From: Stemphylium vesicarium | Taxonomy: Eukaryota; Ascomycota; Dothideomycetes; Pleosporales; Pleosporaceae | Assembly: GCA_004380135.1 (NCBI GenBank) | Contig: QXCR01000087.1 | Location: 59,895-123,894 of the forward strand | Reading direction: 5' to 3' | DNA: 64,000 nucleotides | Shown: piece after piece, positions 21,229 to 31,613 of the stretch | How positions within the stretch are numbered: the stretch's first letter is position 1 | How the letters are laid out: every line of letters starts with the position of its first letter | Translations under genes and position numbers: made by a program | Notes under the pieces: model-generated | What the model was told of the DNA's origin: nothing | What the model saw: only the letters and a program-made list of their open reading frames with translations | Databases searched by the model: none

Positions 21229-23481
21229 CCTTCGATACTATCGCGGGAAGCCTCTGTTCCGCTACTCTGAATACATCACCTACACTAGTGCATATCGATT
21301 GCGGAAAAGCACATGGGGCCGGTTATAGATAGCTTCTTCCGCTGCGAAGGATGAGCGGGATGGTGTACCGAGATGTTTAAACCCGTGGCGTGATGGAAAG
21401 CCAAAGTGAGAGGGTTTTTCTTTCATCACCCAAAAGCAGTCAGGCTGAAAACCAATATGGGGATCCTGCTTCAGCGCGTTCCTTTACCTATGATAGGACC
21501 GCTTTCGAAGAATTGATTTTGAAGTAACTTATCCCCAGAGACATCCCTTGGGACAGTGTTCTATATCTATGCTGTATCGAAAGGTAACTGTTGGAGTACA
21601 CCATTATCTTTATGTCAAGACGATGTACCTGCATATGGAGCTGACTCCGTGCTTTTGGGAAGAAGCAATAATGAATCGGCAGACATCTCCCCAACGCAGC
21701 AATGATCTGCCGTTGGGATCGTAACCTCGGAAGCATCGGAAACTTCAAACATTATTGGAACCCAGTCTTCGCATCGATAAACTGGATGAAGAAGGTTAGT
21801 CAGCTTTACTTGCCTAGGGTTGGGGCTCCAGGTGAGCGAATAGTTTTAATACGTCGATCATGGTGTGATGCAAGTAGGAACAGGAAGCATATCCACGATC
21901 TGTCTGATCGAAAGTAAGGGAGATCAGCTATAAGACTGACGCAAGCTCGTGGAAGGACCAGAGGAGAAGGCTGAATCGCCCCGGCATGCACCAGGAATCT
22001 TCGCGACGCTCGTCTTTACGCTTCCAATCTCCCCAGGTACTTTATTCGTCCGACTTGGTTCTCAACAATCCTTTCGCAAAGCCCAGCTTATTGCTAGCAC
22101 TCAGGATTGAAGCTCCTTGTGTACCATTCCCTGTGCCTCTTTCTCCGAAACCCATACCATCGGGACATTGCAACTTCTCCGCTCACTCCACGTTTGCGGA
22201 CGCTAACGTGATGGTGAGAAAAGCAAAAAAAATCCACTTTCCTATCACTTACGAAATCGGGCCCAGAAAATCCCAGGCCGTTCGTTCCCGCTCGAGATTT
22301 CAGTTCGTCGTTAGTCAGACCCACACGCTCACCACAAATAAGCAACCCTTCATTTCGTATTCCTAGATCAACTCGGTCGACTGTTCTTCCATGACTGTTT
22401 AAAAACCAGAAGGTATCTTTGTGTAAGAACGAAAGACGCGCGTCTACGTTGGATTAAAAGGTCCAGGGAAGCTAAGACATCTTTATACCTCGATGTGGCT
22501 TACTGTATTCTTAGGGTACCGACCGTACCAGTAGGGATATTGCCAGGTCTTTCAGAACACCCTACCCCTTTCCACGATAAATACCGGATACAATTTATCT
22601 TGCATTTCGATTCTTGACTTGACTTGTTCCTTAGCTGCATGGCCAAGCTTGGCGGCGTGCGTTGTTACTGATTCAGCGAATTCGGTGATTCAGAGAATTC
22701 CCGATGCAGATTTTCCACTGACACAGGACATTGACTCAATTAAAATTCCTACTCCATTGACGTGTGCCTGTTGCGAGAATAGCCTGGTTGCTGAGTTCCA
22801 GGATAATCGAGATCGATCCAGGCGGCAAAACCGTCGTGCCAGGGAGATAGCGCATCCAGATCCAACCTCACGCCCCCCAAGGTATCACAATGTCCCAGAA
22901 ACCAGGTTTTCGTCACTGGTGGCGAGGCGTTAGATGCGCTCTTGTTGTCAAGCGGGCAACTTTCCATCGTCATTGCGGTCTGGATTTCATCGTCCGGAAC
23001 CTTTCCCGACGCTAGCGTCCCGCAAGTGGTAGTGTGGCTGGATCCTAGCAGCGATCACACGATGCATGGCCCCCGTTCGAGTCAACTTTTGATACCGCGC
23101 CAGCCACTTTATTGCCGCTTTGGGCTGCATGGTGCTGGCGACTCCATACTTTAACGATCGAACTTATGCATACTAGGTGTGCTAGCACCTACGGGAGGGC
23201 GATCCAGGCCGGGCGGACGTCGCGTCAACGGCTGAGGCATGACGACACGCTGCTTTGAACATTTGAATGACCGTTAGCTGGTTTGGTAGAGAGGGGCAGG
23301 AAGTTGAATACACTTGGTGTCATGAGTAGGCTCTTTACCCACGACCAAGTAGCTGGCGAGATCTTCTCAAAGCGTTACTTCTCTGCTTTCCTGCCATTGA
23401 GGACCCTCTTCAGTACGAATTTGGTTCTCTTTTTACTTTTGACGTAATCTCGATTACCTTCTTCGGTGTAGTGTTGTCGCG
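21229..23481. other. Gene-poor sequence upstream of aquaporin
   Basis: 2.25 kb without a gene I can defend. A plus-strand stretch around 22860-23154 reads with moderately protein-like composition, but it has no start, signal or family resemblance. Confidence 0.4.
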
Positions 23482-24985
23482 ATGAATATCAACGTGAGTA
23501 TCCTCCCACGATTGACGGACGCCTCTTTGCGTCTCCAACAACAAATTACTGACTTTTGATAGGAACCCGTCCAAGGCAGAGCCTTCGCGCTTCCCTTCAC
23601 GAAGGCTGCCGACCCCAATGCCGAACTCACTCACGACGAACTTCGCCTTCCCTATCTCAGCCGCGTGCCCGACAGCATAAGAAACCATTTCATTGCCATG
23701 TGTGGAGAGTTTGTCGGCACAGTCCTCTTTCTATACTTTGCATTGTCTGGCGCCCAGGTGGCGAACAGTATACCATCTTCCGGTGGAACAACGGTGGCAG
23801 AGTCAGGAAGCAACCCCCAACAGTTGCAGTACATCGCGCTTTGCTTCGGCTTCTCACTCGCTGTGAATGCTTGGGTATTCTTTAGGATCAGTGGTGGACT
23901 GTTCAATCCTGCGGTGACATTTGGAATGTGCTTGATCGGCGCACTACCCTGGGTTCGTGGCGGGCTGTTGTTTGTTACCCAAATCCTAGGAGGCATGGCC
24001 GCTGCGGGTTTGGTACAATGTATGTTCCCTGGTGATCTCAACGTCCGGACACAACTTGGAGGAAACACATCGATTGTCCAAGGTCTCTTCATTGAGATGT
24101 TCTTGACCGCGCAGCTTGTCTTTACCATCTTCATGTTGGCAGCTGAGAAGCACAAGGGCACTTTCATTGCACCAGTCGGTAAGCTGCAGCGCTCATTATT
24201 GGAAGGAACTTAAAGTACTGACCGCCCACGAAGGTATCGGTCTCGCACTGTTCGTCACGGAATTATCCGGAGTATACTTCACGGGTGGTTCCTTGAACCC
24301 TGCACGTTCATTCGGTCCCGCCGTTGTCAATCTTGAGTTTACTTCCTACCACTGGATATACTGGCTGGGACCAATCCTTGGGTCGATCATCGCAGCTGGG
24401 TTTTACAAGTTCATCAAGATCCTTGAATACGAGACTGCCAACCCAGGTCAGGACATGGATCATTCAGCCAGGATCGAGAAGAGGAAGAACCTGCTTCTCG
24501 CCGCTGGTATCAACGAGTACGACGCGCATCAAGTCGCTACCGAACTGACCGAAAAGGCCGTGGTTGCTACTTCTGGTGGTCCAGACGGTGCAGTAGTTGC
24601 CAACGGCCAAGGACGACGCATTCAAGAGGTTCTCCCTCAGGATGGCATGTACGGTACGCAGTTTCGCCCAAACTCGATTGTCGGCGAAAAGCGTGGTTCT
24701 GAAAGCTCAGAGTCTGGCTTTGCGCGACCGCAACGTCCTAGCACTGCGACCCATGGTGGTCAGGCGGGAAGGTTCAGCTACCTTGGGAGTCGCGGGGCGG
24801 TACCGGGTAGTAGTGCACAGATCCATGCTCTGCGAACAGAGACTAGGCAGGATAGTCCTGCGATGACAACTAACGAAGAGCTCTACGCCCCTCTCCAACA
24901 TGGAGCGGATGTACCTCTCGGCGGTGCGGTACTTGAGCCTGAGCCTAGGCAGCGAGTCGTCAGAACTCCTTCTAGCTTTGCATAG
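23482..24985 (+). CDS. Aquaporin (MIP family) with long cytoplasmic tail
   Basis: Exons 23482-23493 (only 12 nt), 23563-24178 and 24234-24985 give 459 aa. It is a major intrinsic protein channel for water or small solutes. The two pore loops carry NPA motifs at about residues 119-121 (GGLFNPAVTFG) and 231-233 (GGSLNPARSFGP). The Arg after the second NPA is the selectivity-filter arginine usual in MIP channels. Six membrane helices surround them and the TELSGVYFTGG loop is present. The first NPA loop and overall layout are closer to orthodox aquaporins than to aquaglyceroporins, which often have an altered second motif with Asp. About 170 residues after the last helix form a soluble, Ser/Arg/Gly-rich tail, which is long for an aquaporin. 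The 12-nt first exon ends MNIN before a good GTGAGT donor. Confidence 0.92.
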
Positions 24986-25397
24986 TCAGGTCGAGATTGC
25001 AAGATATGAAGGGGATTTTTGGTGATTTGATGCAGCGATTTCTTCAGCGTGCTTACAGTATTATACGTGCCCAAGTTCATAAGATCATATTTATTGGCAG
25101 TCTCACTCCTTGCAACAGATCAGATTGTGAGATGCTAAAAACTGCGCTTCGCCAAACTTATTGTATGAGAGTGTGTGCGCTATTAAGACTGACAGATCGA
25201 TAGCCAATGTGATGCCAGGAGGGTGACCTCACCTTCGCGAACTCTGTCAAGGCAAGAGCAGGCGAACCCCACTAGTCCCAACACAGCCTAGCGATTGCCG
25301 AAATTCACCCCACCCGTGACTCCACATCGAGAAGCGCTCAACCCCCAAGATTCGCCATCTCGGAACCACAAACCGCAAACAAAAGACTCTGCCTACC
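24986..25397. other. Intergenic, aquaporin to ELP3
   Basis: 412 bp between two genes on the same strand. It holds the aquaporin 3' end and the ELP3 promoter. No specific site recognised. Confidence 0.5.
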
Positions 25398-27186
25398 ATG
25401 GCGACAATGACAGTGATCGAGACGCAAAACAAGAGGAGGCTGCCAAAGAATGTCAAGTTGCCACCGGAAAATGAGCGCTACATGCGCGCGTGCGCAGATA
25501 TTGCGTCGGCACTCATCCAGGACTACGAATCGCAGGCGGATGGAACGAAGCCAAAGAAGGACTTGAACCTCAACTCTCTGAGAGGCCAGATTGCAAAGAA
25601 ACATTACTTAAAGAGCCAGCCGCCACTCACGGCGATTATTGCTGCGGTGCCTGAACACTACAAGAAATACATTTTACCCAAACTCATCGCCAAGCCGATC
25701 CGTATGTCTTCTTGACAGTCACTCTACAAAAGATGAACGAGATGCTGACATGGTCAAAGGTACATCATCTGGTATCGCCGTAGTGGCAGTCATGTGCAAA
25801 CCGCACCGCTGCCCCCACATTTCCTACACAGGCAACATCTGTGTATACTGCCCAGGAGGACCAGACTCGGACTTTGAATACTCAACCCAATCATACACAG
25901 GCTACGAGCCAACCTCCATGCGCGCCATCCGCGCGCGGTATGACCCGTATGAGCAAGCGCGCGGCCGCGTAGACCAAATCAAGTCACTCGGCCACAGCGT
26001 CGACAAAGTAGAGTACATCATCATGGGCGGAACGTTCATGTCACTCCCGGAATCTTACCGCGACGAGTTCATCTCGCAACTGCACAACGCGCTATCCGGG
26101 TACCAAACGAAAGACGTCGACGAGGCCGTCGCCGCCGGTGAAATGAGCAACATCAAATGCGTGGGCATAACCATCGAAACACGCCCGGACTACTGCCTGG
26201 ACCAGCACCTCTCGTCGATGCTGCGCTACGGCTGTACGCGTCTAGAAATCGGCGTGCAATCGCTATACGAAGACGTAGCCCGCGACACAAACCGCGGCCA
26301 CACCGTCGCCGCCGTCGCGAAGACTTTCTGCCTCGCAAAAGACGCTGGCTTCAAAGTCGTCTCCCACATGATGCCTGACCTCCCCAACGTAGGCATGGAA
26401 CGCGATCTCGACCAGTTCGTCGAGTACTTTGCAAACCCCGATTTCCGCACCGATGGACTTAAGATTTATCCTACCCTCGTCATCCGCGGCACGGGACTGT
26501 ACGAGCTCTGGAGAACGGGACGGTACAAGAACTACACGCCAAATGCGCTCATTGACATCGTTGCGCGAATTCTGGCGCTCGTACCCCCTTGGACGCGCAT
26601 CTACCGCGTGCAGCGTGATATCCCCATGCCGCTCGTGACGTCTGGGGTCGAAAACGGTAATCTGCGCGAACTCGCTCTCGCGCGTATGAAAGACTTTGGT
26701 ACTTCGTGTCGCGATGTGCGCACACGTGAGGTTGGTATCAACGAGGTGAAGCACAAGATCCGCCCTGATCAGGTCGAACTCGTGCGCAGAGACTATACTG
26801 CTAACGGCGGATGGGAGACGTTTCTTGCTTATGAAGATCCCAAGCAAGATATTCTGATTGCGCTACTCCGGCTCAGACAGTGCTCCAAGGAACATACTTT
26901 CCGCCCGGAACTTACGGGCCAGCCTTCGTCGCTCGTCCGCGAACTGCACGTTTATGGTTCGGCTGTGCCTATTCATGCGAGGGATCCAAAAAGGTTCCAG
27001 CATCAAGGTTATGGTACCCTGTTGATGGAAGAGGCAGAGCGCATTGCTAGGGAAGAGCATGGAAGCAGTAAGATTAGCGTCATCTCTGGAGTAGGTGTGC
27101 GAAGCTACTACGGAAAGCTGGGGTACTGGCTTGACGGCCCGTACATGAGCAAGACGCTTGAGCCGTTGTGGGAGAGGGAGTGGTAG
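25398..27186 (+). CDS. ELP3: Elongator complex catalytic subunit ELP3 (tRNA uridine 34 modification)
   Basis: Exons 25398-25701 and 25760-27186 (58-nt intron) give 576 aa against 557 in yeast. Elp3 is the catalytic subunit of Elongator and builds cm5U at wobble U34 of tRNAs. The radical SAM centre is Cys119-x9-Cys129-x2-Cys132 in CPHISYTGNICVYCPGGPD, the same spacing as the yeast enzyme. MGGTFMSLP, ITIETRPDYC, RLEIGVQS and MMPDLPNVGMERD follow. The C-terminal GNAT acetyltransferase domain shows HQGYGTLLMEEAERIA and the YYGKLGYWLDGPYMSK ending. All landmark residues are present, so it should be functional. Confidence 0.97.
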
Positions 27187-27517
27187 ATTGTGTGATGAAG
27201 TTATGGTTGATGATAGATGACCGTGCATTGCTGGGCGTTGGAGCATGGGCTGTCCAGGAGACGCAATACGCAGGGCTAATGCAAACATATAGATGGCGTA
27301 TGTTGCGCTAAATGCAATGTCTTGCTATAAAACTGTATAACCTGCCTATGTCCTGTAAACGCCGTATGCCATGTTACAATATACAAATGCTCTTCGCCTT
27401 TCCTCACCAGGTGCGTTGACGTGTGCTGGCCTAGTACGCTCGCGTCACACCCAGTGCCCCCATGAATCCTCCCCAGATTGTATTATCCTCCGATCGTGTA
27501 TTGCGTGATGTTGAAAA
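27187..27517. other. Intergenic between convergent ELP3 and V-ATPase f genes
   Basis: 331 bp, probably two 3' untranslated regions. Nothing else seen. Confidence 0.5.
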
Positions 27518-27993
27518 TCATGATAGACTTATAGCTCCGCGACGGCTCTCGCGCATGTGAAGGAAGGCCTGCAGGCCGCAGAAGACAAAGAAACCCTATA
27601 CATAGTCAGCAAACTGCGCTCATCTGCTTCCCAGATGACACCTACAATGTATATGAAGACGGCTCCAAATACGGCACCAGCAACTGCGCCACCGTCTTCG
27701 GGGTCTTCATGTCCGCCCATGACCGTGTTGCTCTTTCCCTACAAGCTGTGTATTAGTATTTGCTCGATGCCATCTCGATGCAAGAACACGTGCGACAGCA
27801 TATCTGATGCCGCCGGCGCATATGCTCTGGACAGACGTACTTTAAACAGGGATCCTATCACGGAGAGAATGACGATTGCGAAGAGGGACACGACGATGCT
27901 ACAACTCCATTAGCTTCCTCATCTCCTTCCAACAAGCTAGAATCGCACATACCATGTCCAGGCATTCATCGCAGAAACCACGGGCTTCACCAT
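27518..27993 (-). CDS. V-ATPase V0 subunit f (YPR170W-B / RNASEK family)
   Basis: Exons (minus strand) 27993-27953, 27898-27841, 27738-27646 and 27595-27518 give 89 aa, against 85 aa in yeast YPR170W-B. The tiny exons hide it from simple frame scans. The start MVKPVVSAMNAW, the first helix (IVVSLFAIVILSVIGSLF), the loop signature EDPEDGGAVAGAVF and a second helix ending FFVFCGLQAFLHMRESRR match the family in order. The protein is a two-helix component of the membrane-embedded V0 sector of the vacuolar proton pump; the animal homolog is named ribonuclease kappa for historical reasons. Introns are 54, 102 and 50 nt. Reading through the last splice site gives an unrelated tail, while splicing restores the conserved C-terminus, which confirms it. 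Confidence 0.88.
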
Positions 27994-28828
27994 GTTGGGC
28001 GGTTTGGAGCTTCGGCGTCGCTCGGAGGTGGAGAGCTTATCGGCGACGGCGACGGCGCTTCGGGCGCGACTTCAGTGTACGGGCTGGCGGTAAGCGACTG
28101 ACGGTGTCGCAGAGCGGTTCTAGGGGCGAGATGGGAAGCTCGAGGGTTTGGGCGTGGGCGATGGTGGCAGTTGTTGGGGTTGGATGAGGTGCCTGAAGCC
28201 TGGAATCGCAAGTCGTCATGTCTTGCCGCGCTTGCTGCCGCGTGCCGGTCCGTGCGCCCGGGCTGATGCAGGTGCTGCGTGGACGTCAACACACGTTCTC
28301 TCCACTGGGAGCAGCTCCATCATTGTCGCGCATCTTCCATGTGATTGGACGACTTTGGGACTGGATTTTTCGAGTCAATAAATGCATCGCGATGAATTCG
28401 CGTTAGAGTCGATGCCATTATGCCATGTCACATTACTCGTCTTGGTAGATCCCATCTTTATCAAGATCTGATTTGTCACTCCATACTGCGGGAACATGCC
28501 ATGTCTATTATTACGCTTGAAAGCTGGCACAGGAAGACACCAGCTCAACATGTCTACATAACCTGGTTTCCCGGAAAGTGAGCCGATTACTCGGGAAGTC
28601 AAAGTATCAAGGACATTGTTCAGGTCGGAATTGTACCAGCATTGTTAGTCCAGCCACGGGCAGCGACTATCTCGCAGTGTGGCTTCCAAAGAGTATAAAG
28701 CATTCCTTCCATTTTGATTTCGAGTGACCTGTTCCTCACTCATCATACCCACGTGCAGCATCAGATCCTAAACCCTACAAGCAACACTGCCTCAAATTAT
28801 TCCTGCTCTTTCATACCATTCGAACCCA
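27994..28828. other. Divergent intergenic region
   Basis: Between the V-ATPase f gene and the F-box-like gene. The first ~300 bp on the minus strand is GC-rich 5' leader-type sequence with open frames in several phases. No further gene is supported. Confidence 0.4.
28694..28699 (+). promoter_or_regulatory. TATA box candidate
   Basis: TATAAA about 135 bp upstream of the start codon at 28829, followed by pyrimidine-rich sequence. Confidence 0.4.
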
Positions 28829-29746
28829 ATGAATCCTCCAGAGAGCATCCCAGACTCTGCAGATATGGATAGGCCATTTCCCTTTCTCCAACTCCGACCG
28901 GAGCTCCGCAGGATGGTCTACGAGTACGTCCCAGAGACTGTGCTGTATCCAGTCTTGTCAAGGCAATTTAACGTATATTATGAAGATGCTAAAGCTCCAA
29001 CGTCCCTGCTTCTAGTAAACAAGCTCATTCACAACGAGATCAAGGCTTGGTTTGACATCGACACACGCTTCAAGATGCCCGTAACCATAGCCGTGCAACT
29101 CCAAGGCAAAGCCCCATGGGGATTCCTCTGCCCCAACCTCGGGTATACGCACGAAATGCTCAGCTCCGCCAGAAAAATTGCTCTCGAGAGCAAAGCTACA
29201 AATGTCGTTGAGCCACACTCTGGTACAGACAGCCATGTTATGACGGAACCGGTCGCCGTTTTCCTTGAGAATGCGCGCTCCGTTGGAGGTGACTGGTCTC
29301 CCCCGGAAACGTTTCCCTCCTCCCGTTATGAAGCTAAGGTACGAGAGTTCCTGCACCTTTCTCTTCTGAGAATGGATCAGGGGCGACCGATAAGTTTCCG
29401 GTATTTGATGCCGGCTGAGTACCTCCGGCGTACCAAAGATCGCGAAGACCGCCACCCCACTTTCGTGCCTTTATCACAAAACACCAGAGAATTCGAACAT
29501 GAAAAGAAAACTTTGTACGACGCCTCAGTGGTGTTGTTTCCTCAGACTACGGAAGTAGGGGAACATATGATCGAAGCCGCATTATGGACCGACGGATTCG
29601 ATTTCCAGAGTAGGAAGGCTACCTCGCTCAGAGAAGAAGATTCAAGGCTACCCTTGTGCGCGCCCACAGAACAAGAGAATGAATTAATAGATAGATGGGC
29701 AAGTGAAACTTATCGATACTATAGCGTAGGAGACGCGACTTCTTAG
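28829..29746 (+). CDS. F-box-like / 2EXR-type protein of unknown function
   Basis: One exon, 305 aa. Near the N-terminus FPFLQLRPELRRMVYEYV (about 17-34) has the short Leu-x-Pro-Glu-Leu-Arg-x2-Val/Ile-Tyr pattern that opens many fungal F-box-like or 2EXR proteins, followed by LLLVNKLIHNEIKAWF, the usual second helix. The remainder is soluble with no further motif. Such genes are numerous and fast-evolving in ascomycetes; some may act as substrate adaptors, but nothing here shows a Skp1-binding domain clearly. A similar but not closely related gene lies tail-to-tail at 29989-30921. Confidence 0.7.
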   Translation: MNPPESIPDSADMDRPFPFLQLRPELRRMVYEYVPETVLYPVLSRQFNVYYEDAKAPTSLLLVNKLIHNEIKAWFDIDTRFKMPVTIAVQLQGKAPWGFLCPNLGYTHEMLSSARKIALESKATNVVEPHSGTDSHVMTEPVAVFLENARSVGGDWSPPETFPSSRYEAKVREFLHLSLLRMDQGRPISFRYLMPAEYLRRTKDREDRHPTFVPLSQNTREFEHEKKTLYDASVVLFPQTTEVGEHMIEAALWTDGFDFQSRKATSLREEDSRLPLCAPTEQENELIDRWASETYRYYSVGDATS

Positions 29747-29988
29747 GGATGCTCGACATGACTGGAGGACTCCTGGCAGGGACTGTTGTGCTCTTCGGTG
29801 TATGACCCGACATTATCCCGACACCACGCAGCTAAGCAAGTTTAGTACAGCAAAACGCAATAAATTGTTATCGTACTTCTCTTTCCTTAATACGTGAAGC
29901 GCACAGTATTGTTAATGCGCTTCATTCATTTCTTTTTTGTATGCGTATCACCAGATAGCATTTCGCGCTTCTCTGTATTACAACACCT

Positions 29989-30921
29989 CTACTCCAAGAA
30001 AGGAACTAATAGCAGACATTTGTGATACATCTCGGTCTCATCATCTTCCAAATGTATCCGAATCCTAGAGCACAATTGCTCACCTTGGGTCACGCGAGGC
30101 TGGGCAGGTTGATCAAGCCCCCAATAAATCATTGTCGCGCGCATGTAAGCCATCTCTTCGGTTGTGGCTAATGAAGTTGATAGGTCGTTCGGGGTCTGGA
30201 GACGCTGTTGCTCTAAAACAAGTCCTCGTGTCCGCTTATCGGCGCAGATCAAGATGAAGGTGTATCTGAGCGGTGAATAACCTACTCCTAACTTTTGGGA
30301 CGGTAGAGCACTTCGGTACAATATGTCATCGTGATTCGCCCATATCATGAAACGATACTGTACGCGAGGACTGTGGCGAAATAATCTGTGGACGTATTCG
30401 AAGAATTGTTGCATTAACGATCGCACCTTTCTAATGTTGTATTTCTGGTAAGCGTCGGGCAGCGTAATGGTACTAAGCTGGAGCTGGTAGAAGACCTTGA
30501 AAAGAAGATCGGTGAGCGTTGGTGAGGGATCCCAACGCCCCAGAACACCCATAACAGTGTATATGTCGACGGCGTATAGCTGCGGTCTATGCTCTTCGGA
30601 CCCATAGACCATAGCAAGTAGTTTGGATAGCTCTGTCGAGTCGTTGTAATGTTCGGTAAGGTATAGGACGAGTTTGCCCATGCGTCGGGGTAATGTCGCT
30701 GCACACACTTCATAGTGAATTTGGCGAGACACTTGTATGATCCCAGGATCTATTTTTGTCGCCTCATAGGCGATGTCTAGATGTTTATACGCCGTGGGTT
30801 GAACGCGCGAAACGACGAGATACTCATAGATCAAGAAGCGGATGTCCTTGGGTAAATTCAGGAAGCGAAATTGTGTCAGGGAGAAGCCGTTCATCAGCTG
30901 AGGTTTGAATGTAGAAGACAT
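29989..30921 (-). CDS. F-box-like / 2EXR-type protein of unknown function
   Basis: One exon, 310 aa. RFLNLPKDIRFLIYEYLVV (about 19-37) is the F-box-like opening, followed by IDPGIIQVSRQIHYEVCAATLP, the typical 'ancestral Arg-Gln-Ile' second helix of this fungal group. No membrane segment or signal peptide. The body has mixed alpha character and no catalytic motif. It is convergent with the other member of this broad family 242 bp away. The two share only the N-terminal pattern by eye, so a recent tandem duplication is unlikely. Confidence 0.72.
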   Translation of the reverse strand: MSSTFKPQLMNGFSLTQFRFLNLPKDIRFLIYEYLVVSRVQPTAYKHLDIAYEATKIDPGIIQVSRQIHYEVCAATLPRRMGKLVLYLTEHYNDSTELSKLLAMVYGSEEHRPQLYAVDIYTVMGVLGRWDPSPTLTDLLFKVFYQLQLSTITLPDAYQKYNIRKVRSLMQQFFEYVHRLFRHSPRVQYRFMIWANHDDILYRSALPSQKLGVGYSPLRYTFILICADKRTRGLVLEQQRLQTPNDLSTSLATTEEMAYMRATMIYWGLDQPAQPRVTQGEQLCSRIRIHLEDDETEMYHKCLLLVPFLE

Positions 30922-31613
30922 GGTTGACGGAAAGTAGACGCGTCTGGGCTGCAGATGTGAGCCTCATCGTATCGGTCATGCACGGAAAGTCGGGCGAGAT
31001 TGTTTGAATTGTGTGCGATGAGTGTACTAGAACAGTGGGAATGTGTAGAAGTCAGTCGCGCATCAGGGCAAGTTTTATATCGATTCATTCCGAAGGCAGC
31101 AACGTCAAGTGCAGCGATTCTGAACCTAGATGAATGCCTGATTTTGGTTGTTTGGACAAGTACCGCTGAACACGCGATGTCAGCGGGGCTGAGCTACCGT
31201 AGGCTTCATGCAGGCAAAATGAAAATCACGTGTTCGCGCGAATCCCATGACGAGGACGCGTCGCACTATCCCCACCTTGTCGTGATAGCATAAGCAGCTC
31301 ACCTGGGCAAATTGCTTATATGTGAGCTGCCCATCCTACATTACACGAGAAGATCGGTCTATCCACACTTTTTAGCCGTTTCGCAATCTTGTCCCTGAAT
31401 TTGCCACCCAGATCCCGTGAACGCGCGATCGACTATCGCCGCCAAAGTGCCAGGGGTATCGCCCTTGATCTACTCTCACGCTCTTTTATGCGACTTCACC
31501 CCTCTATCGAGATTCATCGTCTTTATTTAATTTTGCCCATTTCCTGCGCCCAGGAGACTTTCTGATCTCTTTTTACAATCGCTGTTGCTTTTCTTTCTAT
31601 AATCACGATCATC
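30922..31613. promoter_or_regulatory. Divergent promoter region (F-box-like gene / RAD16)
   Basis: 692 bp between divergent genes. The 100 bp before the RAD16 start is pyrimidine-rich (TTTCTTTCTATAATC), common in constitutive fungal promoters. No other element is defensible. Confidence 0.4.

Noticed and set aside
21986..22366. 126-aa plus-strand frame
   Set aside because: Low protein character, no motif, and a competing frame on the opposite strand.
22619..23154. Frames on both strands with moderately protein-like composition
   Set aside because: Neither has a supported start, signal peptide, domain or splice consistency; both strands read equally well, which suggests chance.
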